From an uncultured Phascolarctobacterium sp. (GTDB lineage Bacteria > Bacillota > Negativicutes > Acidaminococcales > Acidaminococcaceae): a stretch of 64,000 bases of DNA. The stretch is taken from NCBI GenBank assembly GCA_949285135.1, contig CASDXO010000002.1:1-64000 (forward strand), given 5' to 3'. Shown here one piece after another: positions 1 to 8,333 of this stretch (its first letter is position 1; each line of letters opens with the position of its first letter). The translations under genes were made by a program, and so were the position numbers. Under the pieces are notes generated by a model. That model was not told where the DNA came from, did no database searches, and saw nothing but the letters and a program-made list of their open reading frames with translations.

Positions 1-190
1 CCGTACCACCGACGTAACCGGTGTAACCCAACTGCCGGAAGGCGTAGAAATGGTAATGCCTGGCGATAACGTAACCATGGAAGTAGAACTGATCACCCCG
101 ATCGCAATCGAAAAAGGTCTGCGTTTCGCAATCCGTGAAGGTGGCCGTACCGTTGGCGCCGGCGTTGTTTCCGAAGTAGAAGAAGTTTAA
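1..190 (+). CDS. tuf: Elongation factor Tu, C-terminal end (partial)
   Basis: The window opens inside this gene; the reading frame begins at base 2 and ends with TAA at 188-190. The 62 visible residues are the end of EF-Tu domain 3, including [19 protein letters not shown] and the near-invariant [18 protein letters not shown] close to the C-terminus. EF-Tu carries aminoacyl-tRNA to the ribosome as a GTP complex. An intrinsic terminator follows directly, so tuf ends its transcription unit and rpmG-secE-nusG starts a new one. This tuf-rpmG-secE-nusG order is common in bacteria. Confidence 0.95.
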   Translation, partial: RTTDVTGVTQLPEGVEMVMPGDNVTMEVELITPIAIEKGLRFAIREGGRTVGAGVVSEVEEV

Positions 191-203
191 TTGAAAAACC
201 TTT

Positions 204-237
204 CAAGACCGGTCGTTTCGGCCGGTCTTGAGTTTTA
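204..237 (+). terminator. Intrinsic terminator after tuf
   Basis: Nine-base-pair GC-rich stem (CAAGACCGG at 204-212 with CCGGTCTTG at 222-230) followed by a short T run at 233-236. It lies 14 bases after the tuf stop codon. Confidence 0.85.
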
Positions 238-257
238 AAATATAGATATATTTATTG

Positions 258-286
258 TTGACATTAAGTGTTAACTATGGTACTCT
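258..286 (+). promoter_or_regulatory. Promoter for rpmG-secE-nusG
   Basis: Perfect -35 TTGACA at 258-263, a 17-base spacer, and -10 TACTCT at 281-286 preceded by TGG, which gives an extended -10. It lies between the tuf terminator and rpmG. Confidence 0.7.
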
Positions 287-344
287 ATATTAGCGACAAT
301 TTGAGATTGGTTTTATTTTATTAACGTAAGCGAGGTGTAACGAG

Positions 345-494
345 ATGCGTACTTTGATTACTTTGGCATGCACTGAATGCAAGCAAAGAAATTACCAAAC
401 CAACAAAAACAAAAAGAACGATCCTGATCGTATCGAAATCAATAAATACTGCAAATTCTGCAAAAAACACACTTTACATAAAGAAACCAAATAA
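345..494 (+). CDS. rpmG: 50S ribosomal protein L33
   Basis: A 49-residue protein, the usual size of L33. It begins [19 protein letters not shown] and carries two CxxC pairs (CTEC at residues 9-12 and CKFC at 36-39), the zinc-ribbon form of L33. The ATG at 345 follows a GAGGTG ribosome site at 332-337. L33 is a small protein of the large ribosomal subunit. It is the first gene after a strong promoter and is followed 49 bases later by secE, the classic rpmG-secE-nusG arrangement. Confidence 0.96.
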   Translation: MRTLITLACTECKQRNYQTNKNKKNDPDRIEINKYCKFCKKHTLHKETK

Positions 495-543
495 TTTGGC
501 TGCAGTGTGAGTAACTGGGTATTTATAGCAAGGATGTGAAAAG

Positions 544-762
544 ATGGCCGTTCCGGAAACTACTGAAACAGAAAAGAGCAGCTTCAGTGTTACTCGCTTT
601 CTGAGTGAAACTAAGGTAGAATTGAAAAAGGTAACCTGGCCTACCAAACAAGAGCTTATTGCTAATACTATCGTAGTACTGATTGCAGTTGTGCTGTGTG
701 CAGTGTTGATATGGGTAATTGATACCTTTTTCAGTATGCTGTTCCGTTTATTTCTGCAGTAA
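544..762 (+). CDS. secE: Preprotein translocase subunit SecE
   Basis: A 72-residue protein of the short single-membrane-segment SecE type found in most bacteria outside the enterics. The conserved amphipathic cytoplasmic helix VELKKVTWPTKQEL (about residues 25-38) precedes one transmembrane helix (about 41-63). SecE clamps the SecY channel in the SecYEG translocon of the inner membrane. AGGATG lies upstream of the ATG. The position between rpmG and nusG supports the call. Confidence 0.96.
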   Translation: MAVPETTETEKSSFSVTRFLSETKVELKKVTWPTKQELIANTIVVLIAVVLCAVLIWVIDTFFSMLFRLFLQ

Positions 763-780
763 CTGGCAATAAGATAATGT

Positions 781-813
781 AAGGAGGATTGGGGAAGCGT
801 TGCTTTCCGATAT
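781..813 (+). promoter_or_regulatory. nusG ribosome binding site with intervening hairpin
   Basis: The only strong Shine-Dalgarno sequence, AAGGAGG at 781-787, lies 26 bases before the first possible ATG (814), too far for normal use. Between them bases 792-798 pair with 802-808 (seven pairs, one G-U, three-base loop). If this hairpin forms, the effective spacing becomes nine bases. No in-frame alternative start lies closer to the Shine-Dalgarno. Confidence 0.5.
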
Positions 814-1347
814 ATGATGGAAGAAAAACGTTGGTATGTAATTCATACTTATTCCGGATATGAAAATAAAGTAAGCGCAAACCTGGAACGCAAAGTTCAT
901 TCCTTGGGAATGGAAAATGAAATTTTCCGTATCGTTATACCTATGGAGAATGAAGTTGAAGTTAAGGATGGCAAAAAACGCAGTGTTCAGCGTAAAGTTT
1001 TCCCAGGCTACGTACTGGTGGAAATGATTGTTAATGACCGCAGCTGGTATGCTGTCCGTAATACTCCTGGTGTAACCGGCTTTGTCGGTTCAGGTACAAA
1101 ACCGATTCCTTTAACTGATGAAGAAGTACGTCAGATTATGCGCTCTATGGGCGTTGATGAGGGTCGGCCTAAAATTGATTTTCAGTTACAGCAGCTGGTT
1201 CGTCTTAAAACCGGTCCGTTTGCCGACTGTGTCGGTAAAGTGGCAGAAATCAATGAAGAACGCGGTAAATTAAAAGTTCTTGTTGATATGTTTGGACGCG
1301 AAACTCCTGTTGAAATTGATTTTACACAAGTAGAAGAAGCTGAATAA
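814..1347 (+). CDS. nusG: Transcription termination/antitermination factor NusG
   Basis: A 177-residue protein with the NGN domain at residues 1-110 (RWYVIHTYSGYENKV near the start, FPGYVLVEM in the middle) and a C-terminal KOW domain (GPFADCVGKVAEINEERGKL). NusG binds RNA polymerase and couples it to Rho or the ribosome. Two consecutive ATGs (814, 817) could start the protein; the second gives the more usual MEEKRWYV. The spacing from the Shine-Dalgarno is abnormal and bridged by a hairpin. It precedes the L11 operon by 18 bases, as in many Firmicutes. Confidence 0.96.
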   Translation: MMEEKRWYVIHTYSGYENKVSANLERKVHSLGMENEIFRIVIPMENEVEVKDGKKRSVQRKVFPGYVLVEMIVNDRSWYAVRNTPGVTGFVGSGTKPIPLTDEEVRQIMRSMGVDEGRPKIDFQLQQLVRLKTGPFADCVGKVAEINEERGKLKVLVDMFGRETPVEIDFTQVEEAE

Positions 1348-1365
1348 GTAAGGAGGTGTAATTAA

Positions 1366-1791
1366 ATGCCGAAAAAAGTCGTTAAGATGGTAAAATTACA
1401 GGTACCGGCTGGTAAAGCTACTCCGGCTCCTCCTGTAGGTCCTGCACTTGGTCAGGCTGGTGTTAACATCATGGCTTTCGTTAAAGAGTTCAACGAACGT
1501 ACTGCAAAACAAGCTGGTCTCATCATTCCTGTTGAAATCACTGTTTTTGAAGACCGTTCTTTTACCTTTATCTGCAAAACCCCGCCGGCTGCAGTTCTTC
1601 TGAAAAAAGCTGCTGGTCTGGAAAAAGCATCTGGTGAACCTAACAAAAAGAAAGTTGCTAAACTGGGTCGTGATAAAGTTCGCGAAATCGCAGAAAGCAA
1701 GATGGCTGACCTGAACGCTGCTGATGTTGAAGCTGCTATGAGAATGGTAGAAGGTACTGCACGCAGCATGGGTATTGTTATTGAAGACTAA
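1366..1791 (+). CDS. rplK: 50S ribosomal protein L11
   Basis: A 141-residue protein, exactly the usual L11 size. The N-terminal domain holds the proline-rich [19 protein letters not shown]; the C-terminal rRNA-binding domain ends with [13 protein letters not shown]11 forms the GTPase-associated centre with 23S rRNA and the L10/L12 stalk. AAGGAGGTG lies 8 bases upstream. It is followed by rplA after a 61-base gap, the normal L11-L1 pair. Confidence 0.97.
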   Translation: MPKKVVKMVKLQVPAGKATPAPPVGPALGQAGVNIMAFVKEFNERTAKQAGLIIPVEITVFEDRSFTFICKTPPAAVLLKKAAGLEKASGEPNKKKVAKLGRDKVREIAESKMADLNAADVEAAMRMVEGTARSMGIVIED

Positions 1792-1852
1792 TTTGTCTTT
1801 GTAAATTTGTGGGAGGCTTAAACCGTTAATACCACATAGGAGGAATTTTTTA

Positions 1853-2545
1853 ATGGGTAAAAAGTACAATGATGCTTTGAAACTTATCGAAGCTAATAAA
1901 CTCTACTCTCCGAAAGAAGCAGTAGAGCTGGTTAAAAAAACCGCAACTACTAAATTTGACAGCACTGTTGAAGTTGCTTTCCGTCTGGGTGTTAACCCCA
2001 AATATGCTGATCAGCAGGTTCGTGGCGCTTTAGTTCTGCCCCATGGTACCGGTAAATCCAAAACTGTTTTGGTTTTTGCTAAAGGCCCCAAAATTGCAGA
2101 AGCAGAAGCTGCAGGTGCAGACTTTGTTGGCGGCGAAGAATATGTAGCTAAAATTCAAGGCGGCTGGACTGATTTTGATGTCTGCGTAGCTACTCCCGAT
2201 ATGATGGGTCTTGTTGGTCGTCTTGGTAAAATCCTCGGTCCTAAAGGCTTAATGCCTAACCCGAAGGTTGGTACTGTTACTATGGATGTAACTCGTGCCG
2301 TAAATGAAATCAAAGCTGGTAAAATCGAGTATCGTACCGATAAAGCCGGCAATGTACAGGCTCCCATTGGTAAAGTTTCCTTTACTGAAGAGCAGCTTTT
2401 GGCTAACTACATTACTCTGGCAGATACCCTTATCAAAGTAAAACCGTCCGGTGCTAAAGGCCAGTACATGAAAACTATCACTATGTCCACTACCATGGGC
2501 CCTGGCGTGAAGATTGACGTACTGAAAGCTAACAGCGATAAATAA
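1853..2545 (+). CDS. rplA: 50S ribosomal protein L1
   Basis: A 230-residue protein matching L1. Signature stretches are [20 protein letters not shown] near the start and [20 protein letters not shown] in the middle of the second domain. L1 binds 23S rRNA at the E-site stalk and in many bacteria represses its own operon. AGGAGG stands 10 bases before the ATG. A structured leader separates it from rplJ. Confidence 0.97.
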   Translation: MGKKYNDALKLIEANKLYSPKEAVELVKKTATTKFDSTVEVAFRLGVNPKYADQQVRGALVLPHGTGKSKTVLVFAKGPKIAEAEAAGADFVGGEEYVAKIQGGWTDFDVCVATPDMMGLVGRLGKILGPKGLMPNPKVGTVTMDVTRAVNEIKAGKIEYRTDKAGNVQAPIGKVSFTEEQLLANYITLADTLIKVKPSGAKGQYMKTITMSTTMGPGVKIDVLKANSDK

Positions 2546-2585
2546 TTAGTTTTGTAGTTACTAAATTTTACTAAATCAGAAGATT

Positions 2586-2697
2586 ATCGGGCCATAGACA
2601 GCAGGTGCTCTGCGTAAGTATTTTTAATACGCCTGCCGAGGCTGGAGCGTGAAGATATAGACCTTCCGACCTCCGGCTACGGCCGAGAGGTCTTTTT
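2586..2697 (+). ncRNA. Ribosomal protein L10 leader with attenuator hairpin
   Basis: The spacer between rplA and rplJ carries the conserved L10-leader elements CAGCAGGTG (2599-2608 region) and CCTGCCGAGG (2632-2641 region), which pair to form the kink-turn-containing stem bound by L10(L12)4. Downstream is a terminator-like hairpin: GACCTCCGGC at 2668-2677, a TACG tetraloop, GCCG and GAGGTC to 2692, with one bulged A, then five T. The family (Rfam L10_leader) mediates feedback control of rplJL. The identification rests on motif, position and layout. Confidence 0.88.
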
Positions 2698-2736
2698 GAT
2701 TTAATAAATAATATCAAAAGAAGGAGGTGCAATCCA

Positions 2737-3264
2737 ATGGCAGTTATCAGACCTGAAAAAGCAGCTAAAGTTGCTGAACTGAAAGAGTTACTTACTAACT
2801 CCAAATGTGCTATTTTGGTTGACTTCTGTGGTTTGACTGTTGCTCAGGATACTGTTCTGCGCCGCAAAATGCGCGAAGCTGGTGTAAACTACAGCGTAGT
2901 TAAAAATACCCTTCTCCGCATTGCTGCTGAAGAAGCTGGCATTGAAGGCCTGGAACCCGTTCTGGAACACAACACCGCAATCGCTGTTGCTCCGGAAGAT
3001 CCTGTTGCAGTTGCAAAAATTATTTGCGAATTCGCAAAAGAAAACAAAGCACTGAAAGTAAAAATCGGTGTTCTGGATGGTAAAGTTATCAGCGCTGAAG
3101 AAATTAAAGCTCTGGCAGCATTGCCGCCGAAAGAAGTTCTTATTGCAAAAATGCTGGGCAGCATGAATGCTCCTATCAGCGGTTTTGTCAATGTACTTCA
3201 AGGTACTATCCGCAACGTCGTATATGCTCTCGAAGCTGTACGCAAACAGAAAGAATCCGCTTAA
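2737..3264 (+). CDS. rplJ: 50S ribosomal protein L10
   Basis: A 175-residue protein of the usual L10 length. The N-terminal RNA-binding part includes KCAILVDFCGLTV and the conserved MREAGVNYSVVKNTLLRIA; the C-terminal helix (about 140-175) is where L7/L12 dimers bind. AAGGAGGTG lies upstream of the ATG. It is the first gene after the L10 leader, so it should be autoregulated together with rplL. Confidence 0.97.
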   Translation: MAVIRPEKAAKVAELKELLTNSKCAILVDFCGLTVAQDTVLRRKMREAGVNYSVVKNTLLRIAAEEAGIEGLEPVLEHNTAIAVAPEDPVAVAKIICEFAKENKALKVKIGVLDGKVISAEEIKALAALPPKEVLIAKMLGSMNAPISGFVNVLQGTIRNVVYALEAVRKQKESA

Positions 3265-3333
3265 ACTGCGGTGCGCTGCGTAAGGCAGCTTAAATAATAA
3301 AATTAACACTTACTTATATTGGAGGTAAATGAA

Positions 3334-3702
3334 ATGAATAAAGACCAAATCATCGAAGCTATTGAATCTATGACCGTACTCGAACTCTCTGAACTCGTAA
3401 AAGCTCTGGAAGAAAAATTCGGCGTATCCGCTGCTGCTCCGGTAGCTGTTGCTGCTGCTCCGGCTGCTGCTGGCGAAGCTGCTGCTGAAAAAACTGAATT
3501 CGACGTTATCCTGACCGCTGCTGGCGCTTCCAAAATCAACGTAATCAAAGTTGTTCGTGAAGTAACCGGCCTGGGCCTGAAAGAAGCTAAAGAAATCGTT
3601 GACGGCGCACCGAAAGCTATCAAAGAAAAAGTTTCCAAAGCTGACGCTGACGCTCTGAAAGCTAAACTCGAAGAAGCTGGCGCATCTGTAGAAGTAAAAT
3701 AA
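3334..3702 (+). CDS. rplL: 50S ribosomal protein L7/L12
   Basis: A 122-residue protein with the three L7/L12 parts: N-terminal dimerisation helices ([20 protein letters not shown]), an Ala-rich hinge (about residues 38-55) and the C-terminal factor-binding domain with [20 protein letters not shown] chose the ATG at 3334 because GGAGG at 3321-3325 is spaced eight bases from it; an upstream in-frame TTG at 3319 would lie on that Shine-Dalgarno. A strong terminator follows, so rplJL ends here instead of running into rpoB. Confidence 0.97.
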   Translation: MNKDQIIEAIESMTVLELSELVKALEEKFGVSAAAPVAVAAAPAAAGEAAAEKTEFDVILTAAGASKINVIKVVREVTGLGLKEAKEIVDGAPKAIKEKVSKADADALKAKLEEAGASVEVK

Positions 3703-3716
3703 TTTTACTTTGCTGC

Positions 3717-3751
3717 AAAACTTCCATCCTATACAGGATGGAAGTTTTTTT
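3717..3751 (+). terminator. Strong intrinsic terminator after rplL
   Basis: Perfect 14-base-pair stem (3717-3730 with 3735-3748), four-base loop and a run of seven T. It separates the ribosomal protein operon from the exporter operon. Confidence 0.9.
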
Positions 3752-3795
3752 ATTTGCTTTTTTGCAGGAATTATTGCTGTATGCAGAGAAATAAA

Positions 3796-3811
3796 AATCA
3801 AACGCTTGATT
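3796..3811 (+). promoter_or_regulatory. Possible operator of the TetR-type regulator
   Basis: Short inverted repeat AATCAA-ACGC-TTGATT just upstream of the ribosome binding site of the regulator gene at 3829. TetR-family proteins commonly bind inverted repeats before their own gene. The arms are only six bases, so this is a candidate only. Confidence 0.3.
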
Positions 3812-3828
3812 GAAAAGAGGCAGTAAGC

Positions 3829-4443
3829 ATGGAAAGAATAAGCAGCAGAGAAAAGATTTTGTTAGAGGCAAGCCGGCTTTTTGCGGAAAAAGGTTTTCAT
3901 GGTGTTGGTATCAGGGAAATAACAGCTGCGGCGGCGGTCAACAGTTCAGCGGTCTCCTATTATTTTGGCGGCAAATATGGACTTTATTGTGCGGTAATTG
4001 AAAATGTGGCAGCTATGCTTACTTCTTCTTTGAGCAGTCGGGAGATACAAAAGCTGTCGCCGTGTGAAATCATCAAACTGTATGCGGAGACAGTAAAGAA
4101 TATTCACTGCCGCTATCCTTATTTTGTCAGGCTGCTGTATCACGAGCTGTTGCTGCCCACTGATGTAATGGGCAGATTTGCAGTTGAAACATTGCAGCCG
4201 GTTGTAAAGATTTTACGCAGTGCGTTGCAGGCGGGAAAAAAGAGCGGTATCTTTAAAGCCAATCTTGATGCAGATAAAGCTATCATGATGCTGGCAGGTG
4301 CGATGAATTTTTATTATTTAGCCCGGCCGATTCATCAAAGCGTCATCAAGCAGGATGAAGTTTTTTCAGAACAGTATATCAAAACTGTATTGGCAATATT
4401 TTTCCAGGGAATAAGCAGGAGAGAAGAATATGAAAAAATATAG
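3829..4443 (+). CDS. TetR/AcrR-family regulator, CecR (YbiH)-like
   Basis: A 204-residue protein with an N-terminal TetR helix-turn-helix (residues about 6-55: SREKILLEASRLFAEKGF, then VNSSAVSYYFGGKYGLY) and a C-terminal ligand/dimer domain. AAAGAGG precedes the ATG by 8 bases. The gene overlaps the next one by 14 bases, and the order regulator, HlyD-type adaptor, ABC ATPase, ABC-2 permease matches E. coli cecR-ybhG-ybhF-ybhS, where CecR represses the exporter. Assigning the CecR subfamily relies mainly on this context; the DNA-binding role is secure. Confidence 0.8.
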   Translation: MERISSREKILLEASRLFAEKGFHGVGIREITAAAAVNSSAVSYYFGGKYGLYCAVIENVAAMLTSSLSSREIQKLSPCEIIKLYAETVKNIHCRYPYFVRLLYHELLLPTDVMGRFAVETLQPVVKILRSALQAGKKSGIFKANLDADKAIMMLAGAMNFYYLARPIHQSVIKQDEVFSEQYIKTVLAIFFQGISRREEYEKI

Positions 4444-5407
4444 GATAGCGGCTGTTGTTGCAGTGATCATCGTCCTGCTGTGCACGGCCGGATATAAATT
4501 ATACCTGCAAAAACAAAATGAGCGTATGTTTACTGGCACTATTGAAGTGACCAAGGTAGATATAGTACCTAAGATTTCCGGCTACCTTGCCGCAATCAAT
4601 GTTACTGAGGGCGACAGGGTAGGCAAGGGGACTTTGCTGGCCCAGATAGAAAGCAAAGATTACCTGCTGCAGCTTGAACATGACCAAGCTGCGCTGGCCG
4701 GTGCTGAGGCTATTCTGGAGGATTTACGCAAAGGCGCCAGAACAGAGGAGCTGGAGCAGGCTGCGGCGCAGGCGGCAGCAGCGGCGTCAGTTTATCGGAA
4801 ATCTGAACGTGACTGGCGCAGATATGCAGCTTTATATGATGACGGCGCAGTTTCCCGGCAGCAGTATGATGAAGCAGAAAACGCTGTTACGGTTGCCAAA
4901 AGGCAGTTAGAAGCTGCAGAAGCAGCTTTGCGCCTGTTAGAAAAAGGCACGCGTGAAGATCAGCTGGCGGCGCAGCAGGAAGAAGTCAAGCGGTACGAGG
5001 CCCTGGTACAGCAAAGCGAAAGGAACGTAGCTTATACTGAGCTGACAAGTCCTGTTGACGGACTTGTTCTGACGAAGAATTATGAAACTGGCGAATACGT
5101 AACATCAGGAGCGGCGGTAATGACTGTGGCTGATATGTCTGACTGCTGGGTAAAAATTTATCTGCCTTCGGAGATGTTGGGAAAGATTGTATACGGACAG
5201 CAGGTCAAAGTGCGCATCGACGCTTTCCCGGACAGGGACTTTTCCGGCAGCATCAATGAAATCAGCGACCAGGCTGAATATACGCCGCGTCAAAGTATTA
5301 CCGCACGCGAAAGAGCTAATATGGTTTTCTATGTCAAAGTCAGACTGGATAATGAGGCGGTTATTTTTAAACCGGGAATGATAGCGGATGTGATGCTCGA
5401 TGACTGA
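4430..5407 (+). CDS. HlyD-family periplasmic adaptor, YbhG-like
   Basis: A 325-residue membrane fusion protein. An N-terminal membrane segment (about residues 6-22) anchors it; the biotinyl-lipoyl half motif KISGYLAAINVTEGDRVGKG follows, then a long Ala/Glu/Gln-rich coiled coil (about 85-200) and the second lipoyl half (YTELTSPVDGLVLTKNYETG). Such adaptors join an inner-membrane ABC exporter to an outer-membrane channel, which presupposes an outer membrane. Start ATG 4430 follows AGGAGAG and overlaps the regulator; its stop overlaps the ATPase gene by eight bases. No TolC-like channel is encoded nearby. Confidence 0.88.
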   Translation: MKKYRIAAVVAVIIVLLCTAGYKLYLQKQNERMFTGTIEVTKVDIVPKISGYLAAINVTEGDRVGKGTLLAQIESKDYLLQLEHDQAALAGAEAILEDLRKGARTEELEQAAAQAAAAASVYRKSERDWRRYAALYDDGAVSRQQYDEAENAVTVAKRQLEAAEAALRLLEKGTREDQLAAQQEEVKRYEALVQQSERNVAYTELTSPVDGLVLTKNYETGEYVTSGAAVMTVADMSDCWVKIYLPSEMLGKIVYGQQVKVRIDAFPDRDFSGSINEISDQAEYTPRQSITARERANMVFYVKVRLDNEAVIFKPGMIADVMLDD

Positions 5408-6326
5408 GGCGGTAAAAATAGAAAAAGTAAGTAAAAATTTTGCTGCGGTAAAAGCAGTGGACTCACTGTCGATGCAAGCTGCTGCCGGCGAAATCTTGGG
5501 GCTGGTTGGGCCTGACGGCGCAGGAAAGACTACGCTGATGCGTATCATGACCGGTGTCTATGGCAGTTATGACGGCAGGGTGACTGTTTTGGACTGCACG
5601 GATAAGCTGGAGAAAATCAAACATAGGATAGGTTATATGCCGCAGCAATTCAGTTTATATCAGAATATGACGTTGCTGGAAAATCTACGATTTATTGCCG
5701 CGCTATATGCTTTGGAGAAGTCCGCTGCAGAAGTAAAAATCAGCTATATGCTGCAGTTTACAGGTTTGTGGCCGTTTAAGGAACGCTTAGCAGGCAAACT
5801 TTCCGGCGGGATGAAACAGAAACTGGCGCTGGCGGCAGCAGTGCTGCATAATCCGCAGGTACTTTTTCTGGATGAGCCTACTACAGGCGTAGACCCGGTA
5901 GCGCGCAGGGAGTTTTGGCAGCTCCTGTATACGTTGAATCAAGAAGGCATGACTGTTATTGTTGCTACGCCATATATGGATGAGGCTGCGCTTTGCCACA
6001 GAATACTCTTTATGCAGCAGGGGCGGGCGCTGATTTGCCAAACTCCGCAGCATATTATAGATACATATCCTTATACTGTATTACTGCTGGCAAGTAAAGA
6101 ACGTAATCTGCCGCAAATACTGAGCGGCTGTTATTTGCTGGATATGGAATTTTTCAGCGATACTTATCACATTATTACGGATAAGCCGGAAAGGACGATA
6201 AGCGAAATACAAAGCAGGCTCAGCGCTTATTATGAGATGCTGCCGGAGATTAAGATAATAACACCGTCGTTGGAGGATGCTTTCATCCTTTTGACAGAGA
6301 AAGGGGCTTCGTCATGGCAGCAGTAA
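5400..6326 (+). CDS. ABC transporter ATPase, equivalent to the YbhF N-terminal half
   Basis: A 308-residue ATPase with Walker A GPDGAGKTT at 37-45, signature LSGGMKQ at 134-140 and Walker B LFLDEP ending at 160. The unusual GPDGAGKTT is also, from memory, in the first half of E. coli YbhF. The H-loop position reads VIVATPYMDEA, with no histidine, so this subunit contributes a good signature but probably a weak catalytic side. It overlaps the next ATPase gene by 13 bases. I infer that the two ATPases form a heterodimer replacing the single tandem YbhF protein. Confidence 0.88.
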   Translation: MTEAVKIEKVSKNFAAVKAVDSLSMQAAAGEILGLVGPDGAGKTTLMRIMTGVYGSYDGRVTVLDCTDKLEKIKHRIGYMPQQFSLYQNMTLLENLRFIAALYALEKSAAEVKISYMLQFTGLWPFKERLAGKLSGGMKQKLALAAAVLHNPQVLFLDEPTTGVDPVARREFWQLLYTLNQEGMTVIVATPYMDEAALCHRILFMQQGRALICQTPQHIIDTYPYTVLLLASKERNLPQILSGCYLLDMEFFSDTYHIITDKPERTISEIQSRLSAYYEMLPEIKIITPSLEDAFILLTEKGASSWQQ

Positions 6327-7267
6327 TCAGGACAAAGGATCTGACAGTGCGTTTCGGTACTTTTACGGCTGTCGACAGATTGAATCTTTGCATTGAGCCC
6401 GGTCAGATATTTGGCTTTCTTGGTCCTAATGGCAGCGGCAAGTCAACGACTGTACGGGTCTTATGCGGCATTTTGCTGCCGACCTCTGGCGAGTGCTATA
6501 TTTTAGGACAGAATATTACTGCGGATAAGAGAAAAATACGTCAGCAAATAGGTTATATGTCGCAAAAATTCAGCCTGTATCAGGATTTAACAGTGCTGGA
6601 AAATCTTGAATTTTACGCCGGCGTGTATGGCATAGCTTTAGAGCAACGCCAAGCCAGGATAGAAAAGATGCTGGAGCTGGCAGGGCTGCGGGAAGCAGGC
6701 AATGTTCTTGCCGGCAGCCTGTCTACCGGCATAAGGCAGAGGTTGGCTTTAAGTTGTGCGGTGCTCCATGAGCCGCAGATACTTTTTTTAGACGAGCCGA
6801 CTTCTGGCGTGGATCCTAAAGGTAGGCGCCTTTTTTGGCAGATTATTTATCGTCTGGCAGAGGCTGGTACCACGGTGCTTATTACTACGCATTTTATGGA
6901 CGAGGCAGAACATTGCGACCAGGTGGGTTTTATTAATCAGGGCAGGCTGGTAGCCTGCGGCAGCCCCCAGCAGCTGAAAAGCAATATCGAAGGCGTCTTG
7001 GTCAATATAGCGGCTGCCGACAGTATGCAGCTGTTTGCTTTATTACAGAAGTCAGGTTTGCCGCTGGCCGACGCCTATATCTGCGGCAAAAATGTGCGGC
7101 TGCGCCTTGCCGAAAGTGATCTGCCGCTTTTGGCAGCCTGGGATTATGAGATTATTGCTCCAACCATGGAAGATGTCTTTATTTATAATGTGAGAAAACA
7201 GGAGAAAGTGGATCATGAGCAGACTGATAGCCATACTGAAAAAAGAATTTATCCAGATGCGCCGTGA
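6314..7267 (+). CDS. ABC transporter ATPase, equivalent to the YbhF C-terminal half
   Basis: A 317-residue ATPase with Walker A GPNGSGKST at 37-45, Walker B LFLDEPTSGVDP, and an intact H-loop in TTHFMDEAEHC. The signature is degenerate (LSTGIRQR instead of LSGGQ). Together with the preceding subunit this predicts one competent ATP site and one degenerate site. Its 3' end overlaps the permease gene by 53 bases, so its last 17 residues are read in another frame from the permease start, suggesting tight translational coupling. Confidence 0.88.
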   Translation: MAAVIRTKDLTVRFGTFTAVDRLNLCIEPGQIFGFLGPNGSGKSTTVRVLCGILLPTSGECYILGQNITADKRKIRQQIGYMSQKFSLYQDLTVLENLEFYAGVYGIALEQRQARIEKMLELAGLREAGNVLAGSLSTGIRQRLALSCAVLHEPQILFLDEPTSGVDPKGRRLFWQIIYRLAEAGTTVLITTHFMDEAEHCDQVGFINQGRLVACGSPQQLKSNIEGVLVNIAAADSMQLFALLQKSGLPLADAYICGKNVRLRLAESDLPLLAAWDYEIIAPTMEDVFIYNVRKQEKVDHEQTDSHTEKRIYPDAP

Positions 7268-8333
7268 TCGGCTGACTTTGGGCATGATGCTCCTGCTGCC
7301 GGTTTTCCAGTTGATTATTTTTGGCTTTGCGGTCAATACAGACGTCAAACATCTGAAAACGGCTGTGTTTGACCAGTCTCAGAGTACGGAAAGCAGAGAA
7401 TTGCTTGCCGGACTTGCTGCCTGCGAATATTTTGATTTGGAATATTATGTGGGCAGTAATACAGAGGTTAACGAGATGGTTGATGCCGGTAAAGTCAAGG
7501 TGGGAATCATTATTCCTCCTGATCTGGCAGAAAATGTCCGGCACCGCCGTACTACGCCGGTACAGGTGATTGTCGATGCTACCGATTCAACTTCCGCTTC
7601 GTCTGCGATTGCAGCGGCTCAATCGGTGGGACAGCTGAAATCTCAGGAAATAATGCTGGAAAAATACGGCTCGCATGTACCAGTGCAGAATCTGTACGAT
7701 ATCAGGATCAGAGCCTGGTATAATCCTGATTTTGTAACGGCTTACTATATGGTGCCAGGCATCATGGGTACTATCCTTACCATGACCATGGTTATGATAA
7801 CTTCCATGGCCATCGTGCGCGAGGTAGAAAACGGCACTATGGAACAGCTGATTGTTACGCCGGTAAAAAGCTGGGAATTACTGCTGGGCAAAATTATTCC
7901 GTATATATTTGTCGGCTACTGCCAGATGACTGTAGCCATGCTGGCAGGCATCATTGTTTTTGATTTGCCTGTGCGCGGGAGCATCGTGCTTTTGTACGCT
8001 CTGTCGTCAATCTTCATAGTTGCTTCGCTTACGCTGGGCGTATTGATTTCCAGTTTTGCCAAGACGCAGATGCAGGCCATGCAGATGTCCTTTTTCTTCT
8101 TCTTGCCCAGTATCCTGTTGTCAGGATTTGTTTTTCCGCGTGAATCTATGGCCGATATTTTTTATTGGCTGGGAAATTTACTGCCGTTGACATATTATCT
8201 GCAGATTATGCGCGGGATTCTTTTAAAAGGCAACAGTATCGTCCTCTTGTGGACGCAGGTTTTGGCGCTGATAGTATTTATCACGGTTACATTCAGTCTG
8301 AGCATCAGAAAATTTGTCAAGAAAATGGACTGA
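7215..8333 (+). CDS. ABC-2 type exporter permease, YbhS-like
   Basis: A 372-residue ABC-2 permease. It begins with the family's cytoplasmic amphipathic helix (LKKEFIQMRRDRLTLGMMLL) and a first membrane helix (about 22-40). A large extracytoplasmic domain (about 42-175) and five C-terminal membrane helices follow. GTMEQLIVTPV is the usual ABC-2 coupling segment. ATG 7215 lies after AGGAG. E. coli has two permeases, YbhS and YbhR; here only one is present, so it probably works as a homodimer. Substrate unknown; relatives export drugs or other amphiphiles. Confidence 0.87.
   Translation: MSRLIAILKKEFIQMRRDRLTLGMMLLLPVFQLIIFGFAVNTDVKHLKTAVFDQSQSTESRELLAGLAACEYFDLEYYVGSNTEVNEMVDAGKVKVGIIIPPDLAENVRHRRTTPVQVIVDATDSTSASSAIAAAQSVGQLKSQEIMLEKYGSHVPVQNLYDIRIRAWYNPDFVTAYYMVPGIMGTILTMTMVMITSMAIVREVENGTMEQLIVTPVKSWELLLGKIIPYIFVGYCQMTVAMLAGIIVFDLPVRGSIVLLYALSSIFIVASLTLGVLISSFAKTQMQAMQMSFFFFLPSILLSGFVFPRESMADIFYWLGNLLPLTYYLQIMRGILLKGNSIVLLWTQVLALIVFITVTFSLSIRKFVKKMD

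Noticed and set aside
2571-2804. Minus-strand open frame over the L10 leader
   Set aside because: It overlaps a structured RNA leader and the rplJ start and has no ribosome site.
3796-3811. Strong assignment of the short inverted repeat as the regulator's operator
   Set aside because: Six-base arms occur often by chance. It is kept only as a low-confidence feature.
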